Positions 46,318 to 57,798 of a stretch of DNA of 64,000 nt are shown here, piece after piece (the first letter of the stretch is position 1; every line of letters starts with the position of its first letter). This DNA comes from Coprinus comatus. Taxonomy: Eukaryota; Basidiomycota; Agaricomycetes; Agaricales; Agaricaceae. The notes under the pieces are model-generated. The model was not told where the DNA came from. It was given only the letters and a program-made list of their open reading frames with translations, and made no database searches. Location of the stretch: NCBI GenBank assembly GCA_034638255.1, contig JAWPGT010000010.1:310001-374000 (forward strand), written 5' to 3'. Made by a program: the position numbers and the translations under genes.

Positions 46318-48924
46318 TTACAATTTTGCTTTAACAGTTTCCTCCCCCTTGTTACCAAAGTTAGCAACCAAATCTTGAATGGCTTCTTGTGTTGTTGTAG
46401 GATTGGTAGCACGTCCATCATCTATAAAAAAGAGAAGATTAGCCTCTCGTGAAAAACAAAACCATATCTGTTCACAACTTACTGAAATCAGTGATAGAGT
46501 TCCACTTAGCAACAACATCTTCAGGTGTATAAGGTTTATTAGTAGGGAACCCATGACCACCTGAGCGTTGCCAACGAGTTTGAGCAGCCCAACCACCAGA
46601 AATTTCGAAAAGAGCGCCGGTTGTTTCTTCATTATCTTTGCTACTAAGATAACCAACAACAGGAGCAACGTAATCAGGCTTGAAAGCATCAACCATTTCT
46701 TGAGGCCAGACAGTACTTGTCATAGCAGTACCAGCAGAAGGAGCAATGGCATTAGCGAGAATGTTGTATTTCTTACCCTCAATGGAGAGGGTACGGGTGA
46801 GACCGATGATACCAGCTTTAGCAGTGGAATACTGTTTTTGAAGGGTTTTTTATGACGAAAAGCTTGTTAACTTTTAACATGACTTACGTTAGCCTGACCG
46901 AAGTTTCCGTCTAGAGTTGAAGGTAAGTAAAGAAAAATATAGTATAATAATATAAGTAAGGCGTACAGATGCCGACTTGGGAAGCGGTGGTCACAATACG
47001 ACCATACTTTTGCTTTTGGAAAGTGGGCCAGAGAGCCTTGGCGCACTAGTTTTCAATATTAGCAACAAAACTCAATTATATATCCAAGCACAATATATAC
47101 CTTGTAGGTACCACTGTAAAACATTTGTCAGAACTTCATGTATCGCAATACTCGGAACAATTAAAGCTTACCGAAGATGGATGGCAAGGACAAGGTCCCA
47201 CTCTTGCTCAGTCATAGATTGGAAAGACTTATCACGGAGGATACCAGCATTAGCAATGAGAACGTGGACAGCACCGAACTTCTCAAGAGCAATCTGAGCA
47301 ATCTTATCACCGTCCTCGACAGATGCAACAGCAGCAATAGCCTTGCCACCAGCCTTGACGATTTCATCAACGACACCGCCAGCAGCTTTGTCATTGACAT
47401 CATTGACAACGACGTTAGCACCAAGACGAGCAAACATAAGAGAGTATGCACGGCCAAGACCAGCACCGGCACCGGTAACGATAACGGTCTGACCATCGAA
47501 GCGAACTTCGGGACCGGGTTGAGCATTGGGGGGAGCGCTCTGAGCAGATGCAAGGAGACCCTATAATCACAGTATTAGAGGATGTTCCATTTAGATTTTG
47601 ATAAAGTAGAACGCACAGTAGCATCAACGTCAGTTACAGAGGTAGGGCTATATTTGAATTTAGAATTTATATTAGTCTCCAGCCAAAAGTAAGACTCACT
47701 AGTAGGGCTTGGAGAAGTCAAGGACTTGATCCCACTTGGCTTTGACCTGTACAAACAATTAGACTATGTTTCCAAAGAAAAAGAAACAACTCACAGCAGT
47801 AGGAGTGAAAGTGGCATCAGTCTTGAAGATAGCACCATTGCTCCTCTCCCATCGGACCTCTGCAATGAAACCGGCACCGACCTCAAAGATCTTTCCAGAT
47901 CCATCAGGTCCATCAGGATGGCAAACTGCAGCGACGAAGGGTGCGACGTAGTCGGGCTAGATCAATGACGTCACATATTTAAGTGTCAAACTAAAAACCG
48001 GCATAGAAACCGAACATACGCTAAGGTTAGCCAACATCTCAGGAGGCATGATGGTTTCAGTCATTTGGGAAGCAGCCATCTATTATCAATGATTAAGTTT
48101 CTGTAAACAACAAAACGAAAAAAGTGGACACCTACAGGGGCGATGACGGTAGATTTGATACCGTACTTGGCACCCTCACGAGCAAGAGTTTTGGTGAAAG
48201 AAACGAGACCCATCTTTGCTGCACTGTAGTTGGCTTGACCGAAGTTTCCTGCAAATTTGGACATAATTAAATATACACGGCTATATTTGCCCTATTAAGA
48301 TACGAACCGTAAAGCCCGGCGGCGCTGGCGGTGTTGATGACACGGCCGAACTTCTGTTTGCGGAAGATGGGCCATGCAGCCTTTGTGCAAGCATAGGCAC
48401 CCTTCAGGTGAACTTCAGTAATTTGATCCCACTCCTTGTCAGACATATTCTTAAAGCTAGTACATATTTTATTAGTATGGGTGCCGCATATCCCGAAGGT
48501 TATAATTAACCCACCCCTTATCCCGGAGGATACCAGCGTTGTTGATGAGAATGGTAACAGTACCAAAATTGTCGACAGCAGTCTTGATAACAGCAGCACC
48601 GTCAGTCACGGATGAGTTGTTAATAACAGCCTTTCCACCAGCTAATATATTGTAAGCTGAGTATATGATTTAGATTAATATAAATCCGTGAAATACTCAC
48701 CGGCAACGATCTCATCGACAACTTTCTGTGCGGCGGCGGCATTGAAGTCGTTTACAACAACGTTGGCACCACGAGCAGCGAAAAGGAGAGAGTAACTTGT
48801 TTTCGAGATCCGAACATGAGTGAATAGGAAACTATTTCAAGTTGTAAAGGATTACATACGCCTTGCCCAAGCCACCACCAGCACCAGTGACGACGACAGT
48901 GTGTCCTTTGAAGGAAAGTGACAT
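46318..48924 (-). CDS. FOX2: Peroxisomal double SDR (3R)-hydroxyacyl-CoA dehydrogenase (Fox2 A/B part)
   Basis: The gene starts [23 protein letters not shown]. Two short-chain dehydrogenase domains follow, each with TGAGxGLGxAY (NAD binding), a conserved NNAG or NAG segment ([24 protein letters not shown]) and the catalytic YxxxK ([18 protein letters not shown]). The linker [20 protein letters not shown] joins them. After the second domain comes [15 protein letters not shown] and the terminus ETVKAKL, a PTS1. The substrates are (3R)-hydroxyacyl-CoAs, oxidised to 3-ketoacyl-CoAs in peroxisomes. The canonical fungal enzyme continues into a hydratase-2 domain; here the frame ends with AKL-stop at 46318 and the hydratase is the next gene. 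About twelve introns interrupt it. The 5' region contains CT-rich sequence. Confidence 0.9.
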
Positions 48925-49762
48925 TTTTTGTTGTAGATTCGGGAAAGGTAGAGGGAGATGAAAGGTAAAGTCAACACTCGGGATACTAGATCGTGAAATA
49001 TAGCTCAAGTAGGCTCGCACGTGAATTTCCCTGATGGAATTCAGCGTCCACATCACCGGTGTCTCGCTTATGTAACCATGTGCATCTTGCTCCCGGTAAA
49101 TCTCACACTGTGTTTGTCTGTGGTGTTCAAAAAAGTCGCTCTAAAGCGAATAAATATTGGCGCGCCCGGCACATGATGTATATACAAAAAAGGAACCACA
49201 ATACTGTATATATCACGCACTGCATGAGCTCGAAAGAGAACACACTTGATCTCGAATGTCCGTTAAATGCATCCGGGGTGCGGGATTTTTAGAAAACCAA
49301 GACCATGAGAAAGAACGAAACAAATAGAGAGAAATAGAGAGAAAACTGAATGGAAATTGAGACAGAGAGAGAGAGAGATAGATAGAGAAACATAGTGAGT
49401 AACTTTACAACGCGAGAAAGATGGAGACATGGCGAGATTTTTTTTTAAAGAGTGGATCATAGTTGGTCATGTAACATATCATTTAGATATAATTGGGAGA
49501 GCTTCATGTCAAAGAGAGTGGGTTGATGTCGTTACGGGAAATGGTTTCGTGATAAGGGACAGAGATAAAAAGAAAAAGAATGGGTGCATGGAACCGATAG
49601 CAAAAAAGAAAAAAGAATAAAAAAGCGATAATGACATAGACAAGACACATGCAGATGAATTGATTAGATGAAATGCGGGCAATGAGCCAAAGGAATGGGT
49701 ACAAGATGATGAAATATGGTGGGAATCAAGATGGTATAGCAAAAATGTGAGACGAGAGTATC
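48925..49762. other. Intergenic: dehydrogenase promoter side and cyclin 3' flank, GA-rich
   Basis: A 0.8-kb stretch with purine-rich low-complexity sequence (GAGA and GATA tracts at about 49316-49390 and A-rich sequence at 49560-49630). It contains several 60-85-codon frames of biased composition, none convincing. It should hold the FOX2 promoter near 48925-49050. Confidence 0.5.
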
Positions 49763-51559
49763 TCAATCCACAACCATCATTGTTCGTGCAGGCGCCAAGT
49801 CGTCAACATGGATCTTCGCCCATTCAATGGCGAAGACGGAAGCCTTAAGGAATTTCTTGTTTGCATATTTCTTTGATACATATTGCTTTGAAAAGCCGTT
49901 CTCAGCCAATTTCTCGACGAGCAACTGATGCCCGGCAATAACTGCTCCTCAGTATAACCCGAGTAATAGACGAAGGCCTCATTCTGTATGGTTTAGTCAG
50001 CCACGTGATGAACCTAGCGCGACATGCAGATTGCACGTGTTCGCCTATATAAGAGACACATACCCAATCACCACCCAACATCCTCCTAGCGCAGTACATT
50101 CCAACCGCTGCGATAAGACTCGGCTTCACTCGTAAAAAACGGTGGTCAAGAAGGGTAACCTCCGTCAAGAACTTGCTCAACGTTCTCGTTTGAATGTCAT
50201 AATCGTCAGCCTTGCTGATCTTGCGCATCCAGCTGTACGGGGAGCAGTAATGTGAAACTCGGAATTCGAGTGTTTGCAGGACAATTCGTTCGCCTTTTAG
50301 GATTTCCTCCTTAGTGTATCCATTTTCAGTCATGAACACAAACTCTTCAACGGATGGGGCGAGGATTTCTTCGTACTTGGCAGCGACGAACATAGCAGTG
50401 ACGCCAACCAACTGTAGCTTGCCCAAAGAAACGACTCGTCTTGTTAGGAATCGATCTACGATGTTAATGGCGATCCACAAGGTCTCGGGCAACATATGTA
50501 TCGGAGGTGGACCTGGAGGAGCCAATCGACGAGAGTTTGACGCATTTCCCAAGTAATTTCGGTTTGGCTGGACATATAGTCGGGACTAGGCATAACTTCC
50601 TCCTATAATCCGAGTCAGCAACAGACGAGTTGAAAGATGTGACGACACCCACCTCGAGATCACACATATACTCGAAAATTTCTTCTGCATACTCGGATAC
50701 CATCGTGGTATCATACATATCGACTTCATCTTGGAATGTTTCGCGGATTGTATCAATTTCCTTTGCAAACCTTTGGGCACGCTCGGTGCCGATCTCTGGC
50801 CACACGCGTGGACGTTTTGTTTCTGGAGCATCGTTTTCGTATTCTTCTGTTTCTTCATCACTGTGGTCAACACCAATCATATTTGCGACTTCGCGTTCGT
50901 TGGCGAGTTCTACATCGTCTTCTACTTCATCTTGTACAATCTCCTCAACATCCATCTCACTTTGTAGATGCTTGACGACGTCAGTTTCGTCGTGCTCCGG
51001 AATAACGAGAGGCTGAGATGCGGACGTAATTACTCGTGAGACGCGTCGGGCGGCTTGATTGGCTCGAGCGCGGGCCATTGATACGCGAGCATTGACAGCA
51101 TTCGTAACTGGTGGGACAACACTTGCTCGTTTTGGGCCCAAGGGGACTCTCTGAGCAAAGGAGGCAGACTCTGATCGACCGCGTTTCAAACCGACCTCTT
51201 CCTTCTCCTTTCCAAATACAGGTTTCACTCCCATATCCTAAGTGAGAGTCGGTGTCAGGGTCAAGCGGAGAAGTTGAAGTTACAGTGCAGCTAACCTTGC
51301 GATTTACTGCAGCCATGGTTACTTCTCCTAAGGCCTGGCGAACGGTGCCAACCTTTACTATGTTCTCCTTTGCGGAGGTGCGAATAGGACCAACGTTACT
51401 TTGAGACGATTGGCGAAGATGCCTGCTCAACGCATTCTCATCGGCCTTGCGTTGAACAAGTGCGCGTCGTTGGGGTAACTAGAAATGAAAAATATAAAAA
51501 CGTGTTCTATTGAAAAGGTTGATAGGAAAAATACATACACGGACGTGATTTGTAGCCAT
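49763..51559 (-). CDS. G2/mitotic B-type cyclin
   Basis: The gene starts MATNHVR at 51559 and has about seven exons. The N-terminal region carries degradation signals: a KEN box (SAKENIVK) and a D-box (VRQALGEVT), the targets of the anaphase-promoting complex. An acidic stretch and KRPRVWPEI precede the cyclin box. Cyclin fold N-domain: EEIFEYMCDLE, then QTLVDWLLQVH, LWIAINIVDRFLTRR, LQLVGVTAMFVAAKYEEI. The C-domain follows (HYCSPYSWMRKISKADDYD, LLDHRFLRVKPSLIAAVGMY). The protein ends KIHVDDLAPARTMMVVD. It activates Cdk1 for entry into mitosis, in nucleus and cytoplasm. The splice joining MLGGDW to NEAFVYYSGYTEEQL gives the expected continuation. The C-terminal tail (KYANKKFLKASVFAIEW) is typical of Clb/Cdc13-type cyclins. 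Confidence 0.9.
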
Positions 51560-52528
51560 CGTGAGGATAAAAGATATTTACTGGCTGAAGAGAGCTTCTG
51601 CGAGTGAGGTTCCAGTGAAGCAGAAAATGCTTTAAAAATGAGATGGATGAAGTGGAAGAGTTGATAGGAGTAAAGAGACAAGTTGCCAGTATGTTGCAAG
51701 GAAAGAGAGAAGAGTGAAGGTGTAGAACGAAGTCCACTGGTCAGCCTCAGAAGAAACTGAACAAGGGGTTCAAGTTAGATTCACTTCGAACACGGATCAT
51801 GTGATTCGAGCATAACTAAGACAAATAACGCGAAAGACTTGGTTCGTGTCGCGTTTCATTTCCGCGTGACAGCGGTGATCGTAACGACCCAGCCCTGTTT
51901 TATAAGCCACAGACATTGTGTCTCTTGCTCACTTATGCACAAGCCTTTTGTCGAGTATTTAGATCTACATGACGTCGAATAATGAATAATGTTCAAGTCG
52001 CGGTGGAATGAACACCCGAACTGTTCATCGTGATTTACCTCTCTGATGTAAGGATGAGGTAACATAAATCAACTCGGTGCCTTTCCAACCGCAACAATCT
52101 TGTTTTCAGGACGCAACATATATGAACCGGTATACCCCACACCTCAAAAATGCAGTGCTTTCTGCTGAGCATAGGCTGATATGTTGAAAACCCAATTTCC
52201 AAGATCAGTGCGATCTACCAAGTTTCAACCCCCTGGATCCAGGATTTCTGATGATAAGGGTCTAGTATGGTCCGAAAGAAGTACAATTAGAACTCTGTTA
52301 TTCAATTAATCTGACACGGTTTATGGTTCCCACTCGGCCCAATGCCAGCTAGAAGATGAAAAAGGTGTTAAATGAATATGACATCAACATCATCAATTTT
52401 GATGATTAGATAAGCCATGACCTACATAGGAGGTGTGGAACGCAACAATGGTTTTGTGGATCCTTCCGTTGTGCTTCTATACTGGACAAATACATATATC
52501 ATCATTCTCTCTCGCTTGGATCGATAAT
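51560..52528. other. Divergent intergenic region between cyclin and XLF-like genes
   Basis: About 1 kb, presumably containing the promoters of both divergent genes. No ORF with recognisable content (for example 51856-52065 minus) and no RNA gene was seen. Confidence 0.45.
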
Positions 52529-54398
52529 ATGCAATACATCTCCGAGGTTTTCGCAGTGCCACATCTCCTATCTAGTCCGTGAGCTCATATACTGCTTTAT
52601 TATAGACTTCTGTTCAAGCTCTTCTTGGAAAAGAATGGCTTGTCAAGACTAATTCTGCAACCTCGACGCCTTATTTGTTTGTCAGTCTCTCTATCTCAAC
52701 AGCTTTTTGGACACGTTTTGATAGAAAAAAAAAACACGCGTTCAAAAGGCGATGATAAACTTTTTTTTTGACTTGTTTATTTTTGTTTTGGACAGAAATT
52801 TCTTTCTTCGACTATTGATCTAACATGCTGTATATTATTTACTGATACCAAGTCAGTTTGGGTGGAAGGTACGAATTGACTCGGTTTAGTTTTCCTAGTG
52901 ATTCAAATCGTGACTGACCTTTCCTTTGTTTCTTTTGATTTAGAAATCTCCAGCCAACAGATTGCTCGAAGATGGCGAGAGTGTAATCCTAATTCACCTA
53001 CTCAATATGAAAATCCTGAAGACGAAGACGAATGGCGAACTGGAATACTTGAAGTCCTTACAAAAGCTCATTCAATGGGCGGAATCGACCAAGTTTCATT
53101 CGAACTTGTCGATACTAATTTCTCAGTCAGTAAAAAAAAACAAAAAAGAATTCACTCGGGAACCACTGACATCTACATGGGTATATATATTAAATTGTTG
53201 CGTGTAGGACATTGCATTCACTTTTGAATGGGAATCTTTCAAATGGAGATGGGAAACCTACTTTATTGGACATAAAATTTCGGCAGAGATTATCTCGAAG
53301 CATCTCATCTTTCCTTTGATCAGCACAAGCCATCTTTTCTTCTCTTCTACAGATGCTGTACACAATATGTCCGATATTGACGTTGAGAAGGTCTGTATGT
53401 TCTTTACACCCTACCTACCTTCAATTCATTACTTCTCTTCTTTCTTCCTAACTGGGGTATTGACCTTCTTTCCATTCATTTTTTATTTCGGTTCCTTAGG
53501 CTGTTGATAAGATGGGCCGCACAGCTCGGCGGGCAGTGGATACACATATAAAAAACGCCCTATCTAAACCGCGCATGTCTACGATCATCCGAAGAGTAAC
53601 AGCAGTGTTTAGTTCTCTACATGAACTTCGTACGTCGTAACACAAAAGTTTTTTTTGATTCAAATCACAGAGAAAGGTTCTTATTCTAAATTTATTCCCC
53701 ATTCAGCTAATATTTCTTCGTCTGTGGGTTTACCAGACCTACAAGTTCCTGTAATCATGGGTCAACCTTCTACACCACCACCGCCACAAGTCAAAAAGAA
53801 ATTGACATTGACTCGGAGATCTGTCAATGATAGCGTAGCATCGCCACAAGTTAGAGTGACAGTGTCCCCTCTACCTCAACCTCCTTCTCCTCCTCTTCCT
53901 CCGGCACTTTCCTCGCCAAGAGCACCTCGTCGTTCATCAATAACCGAACCTGAATCAGCTACCGAATCTTCTGCTGCTGAAGATGTCGATAGTGATAATC
54001 CTCAAACCAAGTCTTCACTTCCTATTCTCACTGGTAGACATTCATCTCCGGAAAGACGGTCACCAATACCATCATCTATATCTATGAAACGTAGCTTCTC
54101 ACCTCCGCAGGCACCCACTTCAACTAGTACCACCATCAACACCTCTCAATCTCACTCGCAACCTAACATACCAGACGTGATTGTACCTGATGATGAAACG
54201 TCAGAAGATGATTCTTCACCACTTAGACCACCACCAAAGAAAGTCAAACCATCACCTCAAGATTCTTCTGAAGATGAAGATAGTGAAGCGGAAAGAAGAG
54301 CTCGTATTACTAGACTGAAAGCTGGTAGTAGTAGTACTGGTGTTAGAAGAGGATCGGGTGTAAGACAACCTTTGAAGAGAGGTGGTAAACGGTTCTGA
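52529..54398 (+). CDS. XLF/Nej1-like non-homologous end-joining factor
   Basis: Exons join to give an N-terminal XLF head domain: ALLGKEWLVKTNSATSTPYL, FLSSTIDLTCCILFTDTKSV, ISSQQIARRWRECNPNSP. It continues with GGIDQVSFELVDTNFS, DIAFTFEWESFKWRWETYF and the conserved ISKHLIFPLISTSHLFFSS. A helix follows (AVDKMGRTARRAVDTHI). The C-terminal half is a disordered Ser/Pro-rich, acidic tail with SEDDSSP and SSEDEDSE, ending in basic residues and a terminal Phe (KRGGKRF), resembling the Ku-binding motif at XLF C-termini. XLF works with XRCC4/Lif1 and ligase IV to join double-strand breaks in the nucleus. The exact start is uncertain: ATG 52529 (MQYISE) needs a weak GTTTTC donor; the frame is sure from about 52606 onward. 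Confidence 0.78.
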
Positions 54399-54645
54399 AA
54401 CGTTTAATGTCTGATATTTGTTATCTTGTATCTTTCTTGCCTCTCAGAGGGTTCTACATTGCGAATTTGACAACGATAATCTCGATAAATTGATGATACA
54501 TAGTGCGTGGCAATGTGTGTTTATGATTGGATTGTTACTCGATTTCCAAAAATCATAAAAACGTTATACGTTTAAACATCCGGCCAAACTCCCAAACCCT
54601 CTCTCCAAATCTCGGTCTCAGGTGTTCATGTGTCCGTTTATTTCA

Positions 54646-55545
54646 TCAATGTTGTCGACCTCGAGTCGAACATGCAGGGCATGGTTTAAGAAACATGTTA
54701 CGTACTTTTCCTTCCCCAGGTAAATAATGGAAAGGAATATGCTGTTGGAAGTAAAAAGTTAGAAGAAGTATCATGATAATGATAATGATAATATTAAGAT
54801 TAAGATTAAGAATACGATCAAGAAACATGGATGTAGGATTTCAATTTCAATATAAGAATATCGAGAGAGGGGGGGATGAAAAGTTATACACTGTGTGGGT
54901 GACTCGATAATCTAACTGGATTATCGAGGACATACCTAAACTTTACTCTGAGACCCGTGCTCACGAGTAAAGTAAAGCTTGGATAAATACTCGCTAGTAC
55001 TTGATAATCTGTGTGGATTACCAGGTCACTGGCACAGTGTATAACATAAAAACGGTTTATGGGTTTATAATTGTAGTAAAGAAACCGAGAAGAAAGAAAG
55101 AAAACTCACAGGAGGACAATCGCATTCTTGATTTTCACCATGTTCATGTTGAGAACTTGTCCTACATTTAGGTTCATCACAATCTACTAGTTCTCCAGTT
55201 TCATGATCGAATACCCAATGCTATAAGAATAAAAAGATTTAAAGAAAACCACAAAAGCGAAAAGAATTGGAAGAATGGTTTTTGGATTAGATCGTGAACC
55301 TAGGAAGAGGAGGAGGAGGAGGAGGGGGGGGGGGGGGGAGGGGGGGGAAGAGGTTAATATACTTACTCCGCATGGTCTATAGTAATCTCCAATACTGCAT
55401 ATATAAAATCATAATCGGATCGGAACCCAAAAAAAAAAGGAATCAGAAATGGACGTCAGTTGTGAATTCTTTTTTCCAGGTTTTATTGTTTTTTGTTTTA
55501 TTTTGAAGTTGAGGGTGGTGGCACTTACCATTCTCTTTTACACAT
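54646..55545 (-). CDS. Small cysteine-rich protein, about 83 aa, four exons
   Basis: Reading the minus strand: exon from 55545 encodes MCKRE; an exon at about 55390-55363 encodes CIGDYYRPCG; an exon at about 55221-55111 encodes HWVFDHETGELVDCDEPKC, then RTSSQHEHGENQECDCPP; the last exon (about 54741-54646) encodes HIPFHYLPGEGKVRNMFLKP and CPACSTRGRQH. Eleven residues or so are Cys or His arranged in CxxC-like pairs (CDEPKC, CDC, CPAC), suggesting zinc binding. From general knowledge, many fungi encode uncharacterised proteins of this pattern (MCKR...CGH...TG...DC...C.TS..H...CNCP). No signal peptide is seen. The large third intron contains a strongly self-complementary segment, and the second a poly-G tract. 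The function is unknown. Confidence 0.65.
54774..54812. repeat. Intronic hexanucleotide microsatellites
   Basis: Consecutive short tandem repeats: about three GATAAT units directly followed by about three GATTAA-type units. They lie in the last intron of the small Cys-rich gene. Confidence 0.6.
54888..55040. repeat. Four-helix foldback segment inside an intron
   Basis: An outer stem ACACTGTG (54888-54895) pairs with CACAGTGT (55033-55040) and is extended by GTGAC (54899-54903) with GTCAC (55025-55029). Inside lie three hairpins: CTCGATAATC/GATTATCGAG (54903-54912/54919-54928); a 9-bp stem plus 4-bp inner stem at 54940-54973 (ACTTTACTC...GAGTAAAGT); and a 10-position stem with one mismatch at about 54999-55025. 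The layout is cloverleaf-like, about 153 bp. It could be a MITE, a structured RNA or fortuitous. Confidence 0.5.
55304..55347 (+). repeat. AGG repeats and poly-G tracts (15 G and 8 G)
   Basis: About seven AGG units (55304-55323) run into 15 consecutive G (55324-55338) and, after one A, 8 G (55340-55347). The tract lies in an intron of the small Cys-rich gene and would be C-rich in its transcript. It is a candidate G-quadruplex site on the plus strand and a likely sequencing-error hotspot. Confidence 0.8.
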
Positions 55546-56183
55546 TATTGTTTAAAAGTGGGATTATTGTTTGAGGGAAAGAAGAAGAAAAAAAACGAAA
55601 GAGATAAGGTACTTTATGATAGTGGTAAAAGTGCTAGTGATCTCAGAGCAATGTGATCTAATGACAAATGGGGTTTTACCTATATATAAACAGTTCGGTT
55701 GAGTTGGCCTTACTTATATATGTGATATCTGTATCAACGTTTCGACTAGTACTTATCAGATGTGTGTTTCGAATATTCAAACATTCACTTGTACTGTCAA
55801 TGAAATACAAAGTCAGGGCAGGTTGGTAGTATCAGAAGTTTGGGGAATTAAATACTGTGGTACTAAATCTACTCGGCGTCTCAAATACATCCCTATATAT
55901 ATTTCAACATTTAAACCAAATTGAATAGCGGATGTAAAGCGTCTCTCGAAGCTTGAAAAAAAAAACGGTGATAAGTTATGTGCGCTTCTCAAATTAACTC
56001 TTTTTAAGTAAAAAAGAAACCCAAAAAAATATCCGACAATACTTGATCAAAAAAGATTCCCACACTTCGGAACAACCCCCAATTCAAGAGTTACGCATAC
56101 CGTTAGGCCGTGACGTTCCCCCCAGTTCTCCAAAAAAAACCTTCAAAGTTCAAACCGTAACAACAACAACATAATAATAAAAA
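55546..56183. other. Divergent promoter region between Cys-rich gene and TOM13-like gene
   Basis: A 0.64-kb AT-rich stretch with poly-A/T tracts. No gene is supported. It should carry both promoters. Confidence 0.45.
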
Positions 56184-57539
56184 ATGGCCAACACAACAGA
56201 AGACACTGATTTAATTCTCGAGGTATGTATCTTTCAAATTCAACCCTTTTTTTTTTTTATGATATACAAAAAACACTGTTCTGAACTTGATGATTTTTCT
56301 TATTATAAATATTATAGGCTGCTCTTAAAGACGCTTTTTCAGCTCTAGCTCCTTCATCCAGACCTCAATCACTTAAACCGATACCTAAACCTGAACCTGT
56401 ATCTGACGAATCCACCACTGCAACTACAACTACAACTACATCTGAAGAAGAAGAATCTGTAGACGCGGTTGCTCTTGTCACAGAAACTCAAACCGACGCA
56501 GAAATCACTGCTGCTGCTGCTGCTACCGATACTACGACAGAAACTCCAAATGTAGAAGTGGAAGTTCCACAAGAACAAGAACAAGAACGGGTTGAAGAGA
56601 GTACAAAAGATACCGATAGTGATACTTGGAAATCAGAATACGAAGAACAAGTTAAAGCATGGCGTACTCAATCAGCTGAAGCTCGTGAAAAAGCTGAAAA
56701 AGTTAGAGAACAATGGGAAGCTGTACGTGCTGCTGAACGTGAAGAAGCTGAAAGACGTAAAGCTGCTGGTATAGTTGATGTTGTTGATGAGGTTGTTGAA
56801 GAGATAATTGAAGTTGAGGTTGAGGTTACCTCGAGTCCTGTCGAGGTTGTTGAAGAGAATAAGGCTGTGGGGGATGTGGAAGAAAAAGAGAAAGAAGAAA
56901 AGGAGGAAGTTGTACAGGAAGAGGGAGTTATTATTGATATTGACGATTCACCTAGTCCTCCTGATGCTAGAGACGAACCCGAAGGCCAATACGTATGTTC
57001 CTTCAATTGGAAAAACGTTTCACGTATTAACTGAGCTTTTTCAATAGACTATTGAATCAAGTGTAATGCTTTCAAGGGTACAATCTCGAGTCGAAACCGA
57101 AACTAGCTCTCAGAAATGGGAAGAAATTAACTCTTCCGAAACGTCTCCTCATATCCTTCTCTGTCTTTCCCAGAACGAACACTCACACCATCACCATTTA
57201 ATGATTCCCATTCTCATCAATCATCGTCATCATCAAGAAGAACAAGTACCTACTGCAGCAACAACAGCAACAGTAGGAGGAGGAGGAAGAATCGAACCTC
57301 AAACAACAACCCTTGCCATTTTTGATTCTTCACTTTCTACTTCAACACGTTTAAAAGCATTAGCATCTTCTTTATCTATTAACCTTCTCCTTCCTTTCAT
57401 TAATGGTGTTATGTTGGGTTTTGGTGAAATATTTGCTAAAAATGTGGTTATGAAATGGTTTGGTTGGGGTTCTACTGTCGCTAATGTTGGTCTTTCATCA
57501 TCACGTCAACAACGTTCCTTCAATAAGCCTAGATTTTAA
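56184..57539 (+). CDS. TOM13/Mim1-like outer mitochondrial membrane protein with long acidic N-terminus
   Basis: Three exons (56184-56222, 56318-56992, 57048-57539) sum to 1206 nt, 401 aa. The first 300 residues are hydrophilic: Thr/Pro/Glu-rich, then a Glu/Lys/Arg helix (WKSEYEEQVKAWRTQSAEAR, EKVREQWEAVRAAEREEAER) likely to form a coiled coil, then Val/Glu-rich acidic sequence. The C-terminus has the Mim1/TOM13 signature: LKALASSLSINLLLPFINGV and MLGFGEIFAKNVVMKWFGWG, a single membrane helix. Mim1 inserts alpha-helical proteins into the outer mitochondrial membrane. Family members are usually near 100 aa, so the long N-terminal extension is unusual. Family assignment rests on the C-terminal 60 residues only. 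Confidence 0.7.
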
Positions 57540-57798
57540 ATCATTTTTGTTTTGTTTTGTTTTTAGATAGATGATTTAAATTGTTTATCGTTTATTACAA
57601 TTGATTTTTTTTTCTCGGTTTTTTTTTTTGTTAGACTACCTTGATACAGTGATGTCAATTGAAAGGGAGAGAGAAAATCTACAGTATATATATATAAGTA
57701 TCACACAAACAAAAAATGTTCTTCTCAAGGGTGCAAAAAAAAAAGGGAAAATAATGCTAATGCTAATACCCTGAAACACCTAAAAACATTGTAATCAC

